Source: Lasioglossum baleicum (taxonomy: Eukaryota > Arthropoda > Insecta > Hymenoptera > Halictidae). From it: a stretch of DNA of 64,000 bases. Below the pieces are notes generated by a model. That model was not told the DNA's origin and did no database searches. It worked only from the letters and a program-made list of their open reading frames with translations. Below, piece after piece: positions 1-10,948 of this stretch. Position numbers and translations under genes: made by a program. Where the stretch lies: contig NC_134933.1 in the NCBI RefSeq assembly GCF_051020765.1, positions 3,941,461-4,005,460 of the forward strand, given 5' to 3'. How positions within the stretch are numbered: the first letter of the stretch is position 1; each line of letters starts with the position of its first letter.

Positions 1-3000
1 CTGCAACACAATGATGAAGTTAAAGCGAGATACACCGAGTTTATTCGCGAGTACGTAACGCTTGGACATATGACGCAGCTCTCGTCCATCGATAAGACGA
101 GAACCTTCATACCACATCGCGCCGTTCTCCGCGAAGAAAGCCAAACGACTAAGTTGCGCGTCGTTTTCAATGCGTCTCACAAAACTTCGAGTGGCTATTC
201 GCTCAATGACCTTCTTCATACGGGTCCAAAATTGCAGCAGGACATAACACGCATAATTTTAAATTGGCGTCTCCATGAGTTCGTACTGGTTGCGGACATT
301 GAGAAAATGTTCCGACAAATTGTCGTGCATTCACAAGATCGGAAACATCAATGCATCTTGTGGGAGAATGAGAAAACCCACCAACTCGAAGCGTACGAAC
401 TCAATACGGTAACATACGGAACGGCCTGCGCACCGTATCTCTCGATGCGCGTACTCAAAGAGATCGGTATCCTCGAGGGTCCAAATTTCCCCCTCGCGGC
501 ACAGGTTCTACAAAACAACATTTACGTTGATGACGTTTTCCTCGGGGCCCAGGATAAGCGCCTCCTCGAAGAAACCCGTGTTCAGGTTTGTCAGCTATTA
601 AGTCGAGCTGGCTTCCATCTTCGGAAATGGGCAGGCAACGATTCCGACGTCCTAAAAAATATCCCTGAAACGGAACACTCGCACGCGGTTGATCTGAGAA
701 TGTTCAACGAATCAGAATTGAAGGTTCTCGGAATAAAATGGCTCCCCGCGCAGGACGCATTTTCTTTTGCCCTGCAGCCACACGTGTCCCGTGCAGAACG
801 GATGACAAAACGAGAGTTGCTTTCGGAGATCGCGAAATTATTTGATCCTCTGGGGTGGCTGTCCCCAATAATCATACGTGCAAAAATCCTCATGCAAACC
901 CAGTGGCTGGAGAAAATCGAATGGGATGATCGCGTATCGGATCAAACGCAGGCGACCTGGGATGCATTTTGCACGGATTGGTGTGCTTTGAAAACCCTGC
1001 GGGTACCGCGTTGGGTAGGCTACGGACCTGGCTCAGCTGATATTCAACTACACGGATTCAGCGACGCCTCGCGCGCCGCGTTCTCCTGCGCTGTTTACGC
1101 ACGTGTAACATCCTTCGACGGTCCTCCGCGTACAATGCTGCTTGCCGCCAAGTCTCGAGTAGCTCCGATAAAAACATTATCGATACCTATACTCGAATTA
1201 AACGGCGCGGTAATGTTAACCGAATTAATCCAGCACGTGAAGAATTCGCTAGCGGTTCCCTTCAATCGGGTCGTATGTTGGACCGACTCGACCATAGTCC
1301 TCGCTTGGCTACGAAAGCACCCCGCGGCCTGGAAGACAGCAGTGGCTAATAGGACGTCGAAAATCCACACAGCATTACCGACCGCGAATTGGAAGCACGT
1401 ACCCACCCGGTCGAATCCAGCGGATTTGAATTCGCGCGGCGTTAGCGCAGAAGACTTGCTCTCGTCGAACTTCTGGACCGAGGGCCCGGCATGGCTGCGA
1501 GAGAGCGAAGAGCATTGGCCCCCCCAAAAGACATTCGACACAGAGGAAGAAAAATCCCAAACAGCCGTTCACGTAGCCACGAGAACCGAACAATGGGATG
1601 TCTTTTCGAGAGTCTCCAGCTGGGCTCGACTTATACGCGTATTCGGTTACGTTCGGCGATATGTAAACAGAACGCGATCGAAACTAATCGCGTCGCGTCT
1701 CTCTTTAACCATCTCCGAACTCCGTGAAGCAGAGCGAGCTATAATTAGCCTCGTTCAAGCTTCTTCGTTCGCGACTGAAATACGCGCGCTCGCAAACGCA
1801 AAACCAATCGAGAATCGATCTATAATTCAGAAGCTCAACCCCTTCCTCGATCAATATGGTATTCTGCGGGTCGGCGGAAGACTTCGAAATTCTTTTCTGC
1901 AATGGGAGCAAAAACACCCCGTAATCCTACCGAAACATGAGGTCTCAGATCTACTCCTTCGGGATGCACACCTGCTTACACTACACGGCGGGGTGCAACT
2001 CACCGTTTATACCACGAGGCGTCGTTACTGGATCGTAGGGATTCGCGACGCGGCTCGCCGAATTATACACCGATGTGTAAAATGTGCACGGTGGAGGGCA
2101 GAAACAGCAACGCAGATCATGCAGGACCTTTCGTCGTCTCGATGTCGCCCCTCACGCCCGTTCACTAACATCGGACTCGATTACGCGGGACCTTTTCAGG
2201 TACGGGAGTCTGCAGGACGAGGGAAAAAGACGCATAAAAATTACGTCGCCGTCTTCGTTTGTTTTGCAACCCGCGCCCTCCACATTGAATTGGTCACCGA
2301 CTTGTCCACTAGTGCCTTCCTTGCGGCCCTCGACCGCTTTATTTCTCGACGTGGGATACCCTCGACGATTACGAGCGACAACGGGACTAATTTTGTCGGA
2401 GCGGCTCGCGAGCTAGCGACGGATTTCGCGGCCGTGACCAACTCGGCGGAGATCAAAGATCGATGCGCGGACCTACGCATCTCGTGGACCTTCTATCCAC
2501 CCGGAGCACCACACCATGGAGGGATGCAGGAGGCTGCTGTTCGCTCCATAAAGCATCACCTCCGGCGCATTATAGGGGCGTACACACCTACAGCCGAAGA
2601 AATGTGCACTTTGCTTTGCAAAATCGAGGCCACATTAAACTCGCGGCCAATTACCCGCGTACGAGACGATCCCCAATGCTTGGAGATTCTCTCCCCGGGA
2701 CACTTTCTAACGGGTGGTCCTCTAAACACGCGACCGACCCCTTCGTGTACCGAGGAACCGCTCTCGCATCTGACTCGTTGGCAAACCATTCAACGGTTTC
2801 ACGAGCTCCTTTGGCGAACCTGGTCCCACGAATACTTGCAAGAGCTTCAGTCCAGGTACAAGTGGAGCACTGTGAAAAACCAGCTGCAACCAGGGGATAT
2901 CGTCTTAGTGCAAAACCCCATACTGCCCCCCAACCGCTGGGAAATGGGGTTGATAGTCAAAACGTGGCCAGGCAAGGACGGTAATATTCGAGTGGTTGAT

Positions 3001-3066
3001 GTCAAAACCAACACGTCCATCTATCGCAGACCCATCACGCGGATCTGCAAATTACCCGTTACGTAA
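1..3066 (+). CDS. BEL/Pao retrotransposon polyprotein, 3' part (RT, RNase H, integrase)
   Basis: The frame is open from the first base, so the gene enters from the left and the ATG at 70 is internal. Counting from that ATG, reverse transcriptase has YVDD at residues 152-155, and RNase H shows HGFSDAS near 327 and WTDSTIVLAWL near 404. The integrase zinc region with CVKC lies at about 636-680. The integrase core has D in LDYAGP (about 703), D in SDNGTNF (about 769) and E in MQEAAV (about 821). It ends with RPITRICKLPV and a stop. The RT-RNase H-integrase order and the integrase style are BEL/Pao. Gag and protease would lie outside the window. There is no stop or frameshift across 998 codons, so this copy is young or conserved. 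Confidence 0.93.
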   Translation: MQHNDEVKARYTEFIREYVTLGHMTQLSSIDKTRTFIPHRAVLREESQTTKLRVVFNASHKTSSGYSLNDLLHTGPKLQQDITRIILNWRLHEFVLVADIEKMFRQIVVHSQDRKHQCILWENEKTHQLEAYELNTVTYGTACAPYLSMRVLKEIGILEGPNFPLAAQVLQNNIYVDDVFLGAQDKRLLEETRVQVCQLLSRAGFHLRKWAGNDSDVLKNIPETEHSHAVDLRMFNESELKVLGIKWLPAQDAFSFALQPHVSRAERMTKRELLSEIAKLFDPLGWLSPIIIRAKILMQTQWLEKIEWDDRVSDQTQATWDAFCTDWCALKTLRVPRWVGYGPGSADIQLHGFSDASRAAFSCAVYARVTSFDGPPRTMLLAAKSRVAPIKTLSIPILELNGAVMLTELIQHVKNSLAVPFNRVVCWTDSTIVLAWLRKHPAAWKTAVANRTSKIHTALPTANWKHVPTRSNPADLNSRGVSAEDLLSSNFWTEGPAWLRESEEHWPPQKTFDTEEEKSQTAVHVATRTEQWDVFSRVSSWARLIRVFGYVRRYVNRTRSKLIASRLSLTISELREAERAIISLVQASSFATEIRALANAKPIENRSIIQKLNPFLDQYGILRVGGRLRNSFLQWEQKHPVILPKHEVSDLLLRDAHLLTLHGGVQLTVYTTRRRYWIVGIRDAARRIIHRCVKCARWRAETATQIMQDLSSSRCRPSRPFTNIGLDYAGPFQVRESAGRGKKTHKNYVAVFVCFATRALHIELVTDLSTSAFLAALDRFISRRGIPSTITSDNGTNFVGAARELATDFAAVTNSAEIKDRCADLRISWTFYPPGAPHHGGMQEAAVRSIKHHLRRIIGAYTPTAEEMCTLLCKIEATLNSRPITRVRDDPQCLEILSPGHFLTGGPLNTRPTPSCTEEPLSHLTRWQTIQRFHELLWRTWSHEYLQELQSRYKWSTVKNQLQPGDIVLVQNPILPPNRWEMGLIVKTWPGKDGNIRVVDVKTNTSIYRRPITRICKLPVT

Positions 3067-3142
3067 CCCTGTCCAAACGGGTATTGGAGCACCGAGCTTC
3101 CTCAATTTTCGATTCCATTGCGCGATCGCGCAAGGCGGGCGG

Positions 3143-3660
3143 TGTTGTTTAACGCGTATATATATTGTAAGTCGCGGCAGCGAGCGATACCCCGCCGTCC
3201 GACATGATTGTCTTTCGCTAGCGCGAAATTTTGGGTAACCCGGGCTCTTGTGCGAGAGAAGTGGGGATGCGATTCACCCATGCGTATCGATCCGATCGAT
3301 TAACCGAGTTTTTCGTCGTCAAGCGTCTGTCGTAATTCGATTCCTCGAGCGTAAACTTCGCGAGCCTTCTTCATCAGCATTTATCAAAATTCAGAGTACG
3401 TTATACCTGTCGGTAGAAGCTTCGTAGCTCGGGTGCTTCCGCAAAATTATAATTGTTTAATCACTGTAGTGCGTTACATACATTCATTCCAAAATAAATG
3501 TGAGAAAGCCGTAGACCATCGGTTTGTGAAGTGAACATTTGAGTAGGATTCATTTGCCTAGCATTACATCGATTCCGGTTCCCGATTCTAAGCGTTCTGC
3601 ATCCACCCTTTTTTAATCCCTCTAGCGCGGTTCTTTCCCATAAAGTTCCCCGTGCTAACA
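3143..3660 (+). repeat. Putative 3' LTR of the BEL element
   Basis: The segment begins TGTTGTTTAACGCG just after a purine-rich stretch (caaggcgggcgg) and ends GCTAACA, giving TG...CA ends. It holds a TATA-like cgtatatatattg near 3156 and an aaataaatg polyadenylation-like signal near 3493. It lies directly downstream of the integrase stop, where a 3' LTR is expected. The 5' LTR is outside the window, so both borders are inferred. Confidence 0.4.
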
Positions 3661-3689
3661 GTATGTAATTAAATAATTATAAATGTGTT

Positions 3690-4190
3690 TTATATAAATA
3701 TTTATATAAGTTAAGTTAAGTAATAAATGTATTTCAATATTATTATGAGTTTGATTTCATTTAATGCTTCTCTTACAACGTAAGAAATACACATTCATTT
3801 ACTTTTCCCTTATCTATAACAATGAAGCAAACAACAAAAATGTTCACAAATATTTTTAATTCAATTTTGCACTTACTCTTCACTTCATTAATCATTCTTA
3901 GTTTCTTTTATATTACATTTATACATTTATTTCACAAATTTCACTTTTGGTTAATTTGTTATAGTTTACGATTAACTTGTGATGTTATAACATACTATTA
4001 TCACCGACGAGATAATAGTCGTCGGTGCTATTATTTCAATTTTATAAACTTCATTTTTGAAACTTGCGCTATTTCCCTTAATACACCGGTTTACCGCTGG
4101 ACGGCACTGGCATCGAATCCTACGTTCAATTTGGGCTAAAAAGCCGTGCAGCTGGCTTATGGCAATACCGTATCCATAGTATATATTAAT
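3690..4190 (+). repeat. Diverged interspersed repeat, copy 1 (mate at 63450-63864)
   Basis: This AT-rich stretch matches the end of the window in the same orientation. Shared blocks in order include tttcatttaatgcttctc, aagcaaacaacaaa, ttaatcatt, ttatattacatttata, ctggcatcgaa and gtatccatagtatata. The copies differ by many substitutions and indels. The open frame at 3822-4139 is leucine/isoleucine/phenylalanine rich, has no counterpart in the mate and is probably chance. This copy contains an extra hairpin, accgacgagataatagtcgtcggt, near 4002. Confidence 0.65.
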
Positions 4191-4381
4191 TTTGCCTCAA
4201 TTGAGGCAAAACTGTCCCCACCGTAGCGCCTACTGTCCTCCACCAGCATCCGTCGTTACTATGTAGGAAGGACGCGTTTCGCTTGTTGCAAGCAGTGCGC
4301 AGGCCTCGTGCATCGGAGCCACGAGGAGCGCCACCGAAAGGAAGCTTGGTGGGGGAAGCAGGCGTTTGAGGGGCTCCACCC

Positions 4382-4737
4382 CAGTGATGTGATCAGACGC
4401 ACCGTAACTCGCGCATGCGCGGCAATTTCAGCCTCAGTAGCGTAACTATTTCGATGAAATCGTGTAGCTTGAGCACCCCGCAAACTTTTATAATTGAAAC
4501 TTATTCTTTATTTTGAGGATGGGATAGAGAAAGAGCACTGTAATAACTACGCAAAAGAATACATACTCGTCTCTCGTCCATCAGTCGTCCCGCCAATAAC
4601 ACTGGTATGTATGTACATTCCCGCCAGAATAACTGCCTCAAGGCGTCAGGGCCCTGGTCGCTCGGCTGCGTCATTGTAGATACGCTACTGTCTTGGCCGC
4701 GCATGCGCGAGTTACGGTGGGTCTGATCACATCACTG
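4382..4737. mobile_element. hAT-type MITE with perfect 8-bp target duplication
   Basis: Inverted ends CAGTGATGTGATCAGAC... continue through CACCGTAACTCGCGCATGCGCGGC for about 45 bp with one mismatch seen. The element is flanked on both sides by CTCCACCC (4374-4381 and 4738-4745), a perfect 8-bp target-site duplication, as hAT transposases make. The 356-bp interior has no coding content. Confidence 0.85.
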
Positions 4738-4745
4738 CTCCACCC

Positions 4746-6301
4746 GTGCCCACGCCTGGTATTGTCCGTCCGCCGAGAGTTGGCACAGAATCTCGTCAGT
4801 GGGGTGCAGGGGGACTCGCCGAGTCCCCACTCTTGACGCAAGGCTGCCGACCCCACTCTTACGCTTCGGCGTTGGGCGCGCCCGTCAACATAGACGTAAA
4901 CAAGTAGAATCCGCGTAAACAACGGGGGGCACATAATATTCTCTGATTCACTAACCGCGAAGACTGGAGTCTTACTGCATTAATAAAATGTAAATGTCAC
5001 GTATATTTTATATCATATTCTTAGTCTTTTACCTTATAATAACAAGTCAGACGCGTTATGAGAATATTCTTTTAAAACCAATTTTCAGGAATATTTTGTT
5101 TTCTTTGTGTTCTATTACAAAAAAAAATTTAGACTTTTAACTCTTAGCACTCGGAGCTATTTTAACTCGAAAATTAAACATTTCTTCCGACTTCAAATAT
5201 TTCTATTCTATATGATTTTTTTCATTTTATAGATATGAAACTGATATAATGCCTGATACAATATTTCAATGTTTAAGAATTGATTAGATACGAACATCTT
5301 TAATAGAGTAAAAAATATTTTGGCTAATGGTATAGAATTTTTAGTAGTGCCTCGGAGGCACTATTCGAGTGCGAAGGGTTTCACAGAAGATTCACAGAAG
5401 ATGCCTGGAGAACATATGGTTCCATTTGATCCGAGTGTCCGACGAACTCGGAGTTACGTCCCTATTGAGCATAGCGAAAGAAAATTGATGATAGGAGTAA
5501 CTGGAGACTTTTACAAACAGAGACATTTTCTCGGGAAAATCTCGCTCATCAATAGAGTGAGATAGAAAGAATGACTTCTTTAAGAAAGTTACAGAGCTCA
5601 GAAAAACAGTTCTCTCAGAGCTATCATTCTGTCAACATCGAGCGATTTCATACACCATCTATTAGTTTAAAACACTTAACTTAACATCTTGTTTTAATCT
5701 TTTATAGCTTATATTTTCATATTTTTATTCTATTTACTATAATTTATCAATTCTATTCTTTATTCTATTTTTAGTTTTACATAGTTTAGTGTTAGTGTAA
5801 ATACTGAGTTTCAGTATTTAAGTTTAGTACTATTTTTGTTAAATTAACCGTTTGCAGTCACAGTGACGGCATTCGGCTTTGCCACAGTGGCGGCATTCGC
5901 AAATCGTCGTAGAAGTCGGTGCCATCACTGCGGCGGCATGTCTTTCCTGATCGCCCGGCGCGCGGCACGGCGCGGCGCGGCGCGGCGTACAAAGCTAGCG
6001 ACAATGTAAAACGATCCTCCCGATGCCAGTTAAACTTACTGAATTCAATGTTTATCGTTCTCTTCGGAAGGGAGAAACTGCAGGGCAGTCAGTTTCGAAT
6101 GAGCTCTCGCGAGAAACATTGATTGTGAGACAGGAAAAAGCTAGCCACACTGCACGTCGCTCACGTTCTGTGTGTTTCATTACTTTAAATCCCGTACGGA
6201 AAAGTGACTGCGAAACGCTTTTGCTCCGACCTGCTGGTAAATACTCCCATCAGCGAAATTTACCGACCGCAAAGGGTTAAGTTTATTAGACATAGTGCAA
6301 T
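4746..6301. other. Non-coding stretch before the DD82E gene
   Basis: No gene is supported. 4750-4790 contains tattgtccgtccgccgagag, which recurs inverted near 8275-8300, so a short repeat is shared by the two sides of the DD82E gene. 4950-5850 is AT rich. 5850-6000 turns GC rich, with repeated ggcattcg and ggcgcgg motifs. The DD82E element must end somewhere between here and 8340, but I could not identify its terminal inverted repeats. Confidence 0.5.
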
Positions 6302-7633
6302 ATGTCAACGCATAAGAAAGGACAGACGGTGCACAGCGAAGCACGAAATATGGTGCGACGAGTAATAAAAAAGTGTGATGAAGAATCGGAAATGGGTGAG
6401 GTTCTTCTCCCTCTAACACAATCGACTGAACGGGTTGCTGATTATACAGGTGTATCCAAGCGAACGGTATACAGAATCCGACAAGAAAGTTCGGATTCTG
6501 GTGAAGGAATGCTGCAATCCCCCGGAAAGAAACGACCTCGTGCTAGCGTGAAATTTCAAATGTCTAACGAAGACAAGGAAGTAATAAAGAATATCATTCA
6601 CGATTTGTATACAGTGAAGAAAATTGTGCCCACCGGATCAAATTTATTAGCAGCTACTCGTGAAAAGATAGAATTTCCATGGAAAAGGACAACATTTTAC
6701 GATTTGCTACATAGCATGGGGTTTCGATGGAGAAGGTGCAATAACGTTAGGCGCGTTTTAATTGAAAAGCCAAATATAGTGGCGTGGCGAGGGAAATATT
6801 TAAAAGCCATACAATACCACAGAAGAGAAGGAAGAAATATAATATATATTGACGAGACATGGGTGGACAATACATTGTCATTTGGAAAGTGTTGGCAGAG
6901 TGAGCAAGAAATGGGAATATTACAAAATCAAAGTTCTTCCCACCGATTGATTATTGTTCACGCCGGTGGGAAAAATGGATTTATCACCGACGCGAGTTTG
7001 ATTTTTAAATCTAGGACGACGACTGGAGATTATCATGGACAAATGAACTCGACCAATTTCGAAAAATGGATACGGGAAAAATTAATCCCAAATCTTCCCG
7101 CCGATAGTGTCGTGGTGATGGACAATGCTTCCTATCATACGGTACAAACTCATAAAACACCAAATAAATATTGTAAAAAATCAACGATGATAGATTGGCT
7201 GGCCGATAAAAATATACCATACACAGTCATGATGCGAAAGTTTGAATTAATGCAATTGATAGATGTTCATAAGCCCGTGGAAAAAACATATAAAGTAGAT
7301 GAACTGTTAAAATCGCACGGGTTCCACGTGTTAAGACTGCCGCCATACATGTGCGAGTTAAACCCGATAGAACTGGCTTGGGCAGAAATAAAAAACAAAA
7401 TAAGAAGTAAAAATGTAGGAACATTGTCATTTGCTGAACTACAAAATTTAACGCAAGAGGCAATAGCGGAAATTTCGCCGTCCATGTGGGAGAAATATTG
7501 CCGCCACGTAGAAAGCAATGAAAAAAAATATTGGGAGAGAGATGCTCTCATGGAAGAAATTTTGGATGACATCACGTTCATTGAAGAGAACGACTCGGAT
7601 TCGGACGACAGCAGCTCTTCGGAAAATGATTAA
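6302..7633 (+). CDS. IS630-Tc1-mariner transposase, DD82E type
   Basis: The 443-residue ORF is uninterrupted. The N-terminus carries a helix-turn-helix region with TGVSKRTVYRIRQ at about 49-61. The DDE nuclease has D184 in YIDETW, D274 in VVMDNASYH and E357 in ELNPIELAWAEIK. I count exactly 82 residues between the second D and the E, far longer than the usual 34-41, which matches the DD82E group (reported as Sailor). The C-terminus is an acidic serine tail (ENDSDSDDSSSSEND). The protein would bind element ends and move DNA by cut and paste in the nucleus. The start is the first ATG and precedes the helix-turn-helix by a basic segment. All catalytic residues are present, so the gene may still be functional. 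Confidence 0.92.
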   Translation: MSTHKKGQTVHSEARNMVRRVIKKCDEESEMGEVLLPLTQSTERVADYTGVSKRTVYRIRQESSDSGEGMLQSPGKKRPRASVKFQMSNEDKEVIKNIIHDLYTVKKIVPTGSNLLAATREKIEFPWKRTTFYDLLHSMGFRWRRCNNVRRVLIEKPNIVAWRGKYLKAIQYHRREGRNIIYIDETWVDNTLSFGKCWQSEQEMGILQNQSSSHRLIIVHAGGKNGFITDASLIFKSRTTTGDYHGQMNSTNFEKWIREKLIPNLPADSVVVMDNASYHTVQTHKTPNKYCKKSTMIDWLADKNIPYTVMMRKFELMQLIDVHKPVEKTYKVDELLKSHGFHVLRLPPYMCELNPIELAWAEIKNKIRSKNVGTLSFAELQNLTQEAIAEISPSMWEKYCRHVESNEKKYWERDALMEEILDDITFIEENDSDSDDSSSSEND

Positions 7634-7859
7634 TATTGAATGAATATGAATAGTTTTTGAGTTATCCTCGACGCAGTTTTGTATCTCGAAGAAAAAACCT
7701 GCTGACGACACTGCTCTTATTCTTTTGTATTAATCGTAATTATATTTCCAAAACAATGTTGCTTACTTATCATTATGTTATATAAAGTAACTTCAAAGAT
7801 TCGAAAGGATTGGTGCATTATTTTTTGTGCAAACAAATGCGAAAGGTGAACGGCTTAAG

Positions 7860-7983
7860 CAGTGGTGGCTCAGGTCAAGTGGAGGCCCCAAGCGGTAAAC
7901 ATTTTGGGGCCCTCAAACGCAAGTTAGAAATAAAAGGTGCAAGAAAACTCTCAGAAACTTATTAAAAATTAGATCCGCCACTG
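7860..7983. mobile_element. Short hAT-type MITE
   Basis: The 124-bp unit starts CAGTGGTGG and ends CCGCCACTG. It is flanked by GGCTTAAG (7852-7859) and GGTTTAAG (7984-7991), an 8-bp duplication with one mismatch. Inside are two ggggcccc-like blocks. There is no coding content. Size, ends and duplication length fit a non-autonomous hAT element. Confidence 0.75.
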
Positions 7984-8069
7984 GGTTTAAGCCGTTTACA
8001 GTGCCCGGTCCCCTTAATACTCTGATCATGGAAGGAGGGTTACGCCAATGTTCTGAGCTGGCGTCGCCA

Positions 8070-8241
8070 CATCGCTCTGTTGCAGTCACACTCACGACGC
8101 TCGTTTGCTGTCTTCGTCAAGCGATTCGGCCAATCGCGGAAGACGTGTAGCGTGACATCGCTCTGTTGCAGTCACACTCACGACGCTCGTTTGCTGCCTT
8201 CGTCAAGCGATTCGGTCAATCGCGGAAGACGTGTAGCGCGT
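8070..8241 (+). repeat. Two-copy tandem repeat, 86-bp unit
   Basis: A unit beginning catcgctctgttgcagtc and ending in gaagacgtgtagcg occurs at 8070-8155 and again from 8156, with only a few substitutions (for example tgtcttc/tgccttc). The rest of 7992-8340 contains no feature I can support. Confidence 0.85.
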
Positions 8242-8360
8242 AGTAGGGGCGTCACGTGGTACCTACGAGTTTCTCGTGCCAACTCTCGGCGGACGGACAA
8301 TATATATGTCAGTGTTCCTTAAGGGGCTATTATAGGCTCGATTTGGAACTAGAAAATACC

Positions 8361-8755
8361 TAGAATCTTACTAGATTTTGGGCCCGAAACATGGGTCTGC
8401 GCCATGTAGTTGTTTGACCTTATACGAGTATGTTTTGAGCTGGGCGAGTGCTCATTCTAAAAAGGAAGGTTGATCACACCACGCTCTGGTCATGATTTTA
8501 ACGAGATTATGTTTATATCTAATAATATGAGGGCCCAAAGTAGAGAAAAAATCTAGGGAAAAAACCAGCAGATTTCAATGCATTTTTCTGTCTCCAAAAG
8601 ACTTTTTGACTTATATGATGACCAGAGCGTGGTGTGATCAACCTTCCTCTTTAGAATGAGCCCTCATCCAGCTCAAAATATGCTCGTGTAAGGTCAAACA
8701 ACTACATGGCGCAGACCCATGTTTCGGACCCAAAATCTAGTAAGATTCTAGTTAT
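8361..8755. mobile_element. Foldback (long inverted repeat) element
   Basis: The left arm, about 8361-8495, runs tagaatcttactagatttt through ctaaaaaggaaggttgatca to ccacgctctggtcat. It is repeated as its reverse complement at about 8620-8755, with few mismatches and a loop of about 125 bp. A further copy of the arm's outer end (tagaatcttactagatttt) stands in direct orientation at 8778, at the edge of the hAT gene, so two related ends are stacked here. Confidence 0.75.
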
Positions 8756-8849
8756 TTGCTAGATATTTGCTATTTACTAGAATCTTACTAGATTTTCGAT
8801 CGAAAAAGTGGGTCTACGCGAATCGGTTGTTTGTCCTTATTTCGGGGAA

Positions 8850-10761
8850 CAACAGGAAAGTTCCCAGTCCCACCGAACACGATGTCACAGATACGAAAGA
8901 AAACCTCGTCAGGCTGGAAAGCAATTCGACTAAAGCGAAAGCAATTACCAAATTCATTGCTGGGATGATGATACGTGATTGTCAGCCGTTCTGCATAGTC
9001 GACGATATCGGATTCAGAAACTTAATTCGATTGTTAGAGCCGCGGTACAAATTACCCAGTCGCACCACTTTCGCGGATTCTATCATGCCTACAATATATA
9101 AAGACGAGAAGAAAAGGGTGGCGACGATACTAACGGAAGATATTAAAACTGTGAGTCAGAATATTTTGTTTGAATTATAATACTGAAGTATGTGTTTTTT
9201 AAAATCTTTAATCAATCTTCTCAATTTTTTAGACAGAAACTTTTGCTTTCACGACAGATGGATGGACATCAAGATCCAACGAAAATTATCTATCCGTCAC
9301 CGTCCATTATATGACCAGCAATTTTGTGATACAAAACTTCACATTAAAAATAAGTAATGTCACCGAATCGCACACTGGTGAACATATCAATGCGTTCTTG
9401 AAGAATACAATAAGGGAATGGAACCTCGAGAAAGAACACAGTTTCGTATATTTATTATCACAGACAACGCTGCAAATATGGTAAAAGCCGTACGATTAAG
9501 TCCTACATGGGAGCGAATTCCATGTTTCGCTCATACATTACAGGTATAAACATGTTAATAACACTTATTTACTGAAGTAGACTTTATCTCGATGAACAAT
9601 ATGTGTTTTAACGACAAAATGTAATGCCTTCTTTTTTCAGTTAGTTATCAAAGATGCAATTAAGCCATGTACCGAATTAATATCTTTGTTGGCAAAATGT
9701 CGGCGAATCGTGAGACATTTTCATCGGTCGTCAACGGCCAATGAAAAATTAAAAACTGCACAATTGACGCAGTATCCGGGAAGGGCGCCATTAAAATTGA
9801 TCATTGACTGCCAAACGAGATGGAATTCGCAGTATGACATGATCAATCGACTTATCAGCGTGCGTCGAGCGTTGCAACATGTACTGTGCGAACCGGACAT
9901 GCCCGACCCGATCACGGGCCGCGAGTGGACCGAAATGGAGAAGTATTCCGCTTGCTTGAAATTATTCAAAGAAGCGACTGAAATGATGTCAGGACAAAAC
10001 ATACCCACCCTTCCGCGATACATTCCGACAGTGCACGGCATTCGCGACCGACTGATAAATATGCACGAAAACGACAGTGGCAGCGAAACCACGAACTTGA
10101 AAAGGAACCTCCTTACTGAACTGAGCAGTAGATTTTCTTTTGCCACAAATATGGAATGTTTGGTGGCAAGTATGATTTTAGATCCGCGAATTAAAGATCG
10201 ATTGTTGCCAGCGGAGAACAAAGAAGAGGCAAAATCCATCTTAAACAAATTTGCACAAATATACAGCAAACCCTCTGCACCGAACGATACAAGCATTGCA
10301 GATGAAAATGTTGGTAAGTGTAAAAGAATCACAAAATTGAACGAGATTGTATTTAATATAGTACGTACATATTTTATATTTTTTTTGCAGAAGCATTATC
10401 ATCATTCTCATCATCATCATCATCATCATCAGCATCATCACAAACGCTCTTCGCCTTCTTCACAGATGTAGCACAACACGAAGGCCAAGCCACAAATATT
10501 TTGCAATGTCAGATAGACACATACATAACGGAAAAATTGATTTTGCCGCAATCGTGTATTTTAGAGTGGTGGAGGCAAAATGCTACACGATTTCCCGATC
10601 TAGCAATAGTTGCTCGGAACTTACTGGGTATTCCCGCAACACAAACATACAGTGAACGACTATTTTCACTAGCCGGGAATATTGTTACAGAGAGAAGATC
10701 TTCTCTACTATCGGAAAAAGTGGAGCAACTCTGTTTCGTATTCGCCAACCAGAAATTGTAG
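8850..10761 (+). pseudogene. hAT (ZBED-like) transposase, four exons, frameshifted
   Basis: Exon 1 ends at 9150 before GTGAGT. Exon 2 is 9233-9543, exon 3 is 9641-10313 (donor GTAAGT) and exon 4 is 10391-10761. Exon 2 opens with FTTDGWTSRSNENYLSVTVH, the usual first catalytic region of hAT proteins. The next conserved block (DNAANM...CFAHTLQ) is in another frame, so there is a frameshift near 9455-9465. Exon 4 carries a serine run from (TCA)n and the C-terminal dimerisation domain (ILEWWRQNATRFPDLAIVAR, SERLFSLAGNIVTERR). I found no N-terminal BED zinc finger; exon 1 begins in mid-protein and its true start is unknown. It would have encoded a cut-and-paste transposase but looks inactive. Confidence 0.85.
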
Positions 10762-10948
10762 ATTGTACTGCAAAGGCATGTATCACTTTTATCATTTATA
10801 TTGTCATTATTATTTTAATAATACTTCAGTATTATTACTGTTATTGTTATTATAGTTATTGTTGTTGTTATTCACCAGTAGAAGAGAGAAGAGGTTCCAA
10901 AAAGACAACACAACTTACTGGTGAAACGAGTGGAACTCAACAATTACA

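Noticed and set aside
1095..1593. Minus-strand and other-frame ORFs over the BEL gene
   Set aside because: Shadows of the real plus-strand reading frame, without recognisable domains.
3822..4139. 105-codon hydrophobic ORF as a membrane protein
   Set aside because: AT-rich sequence; the related copy at the window end does not keep the frame.
5320..5565. 81-codon ORF before the DD82E gene
   Set aside because: No family resemblance and no supporting context; composition not clearly coding.
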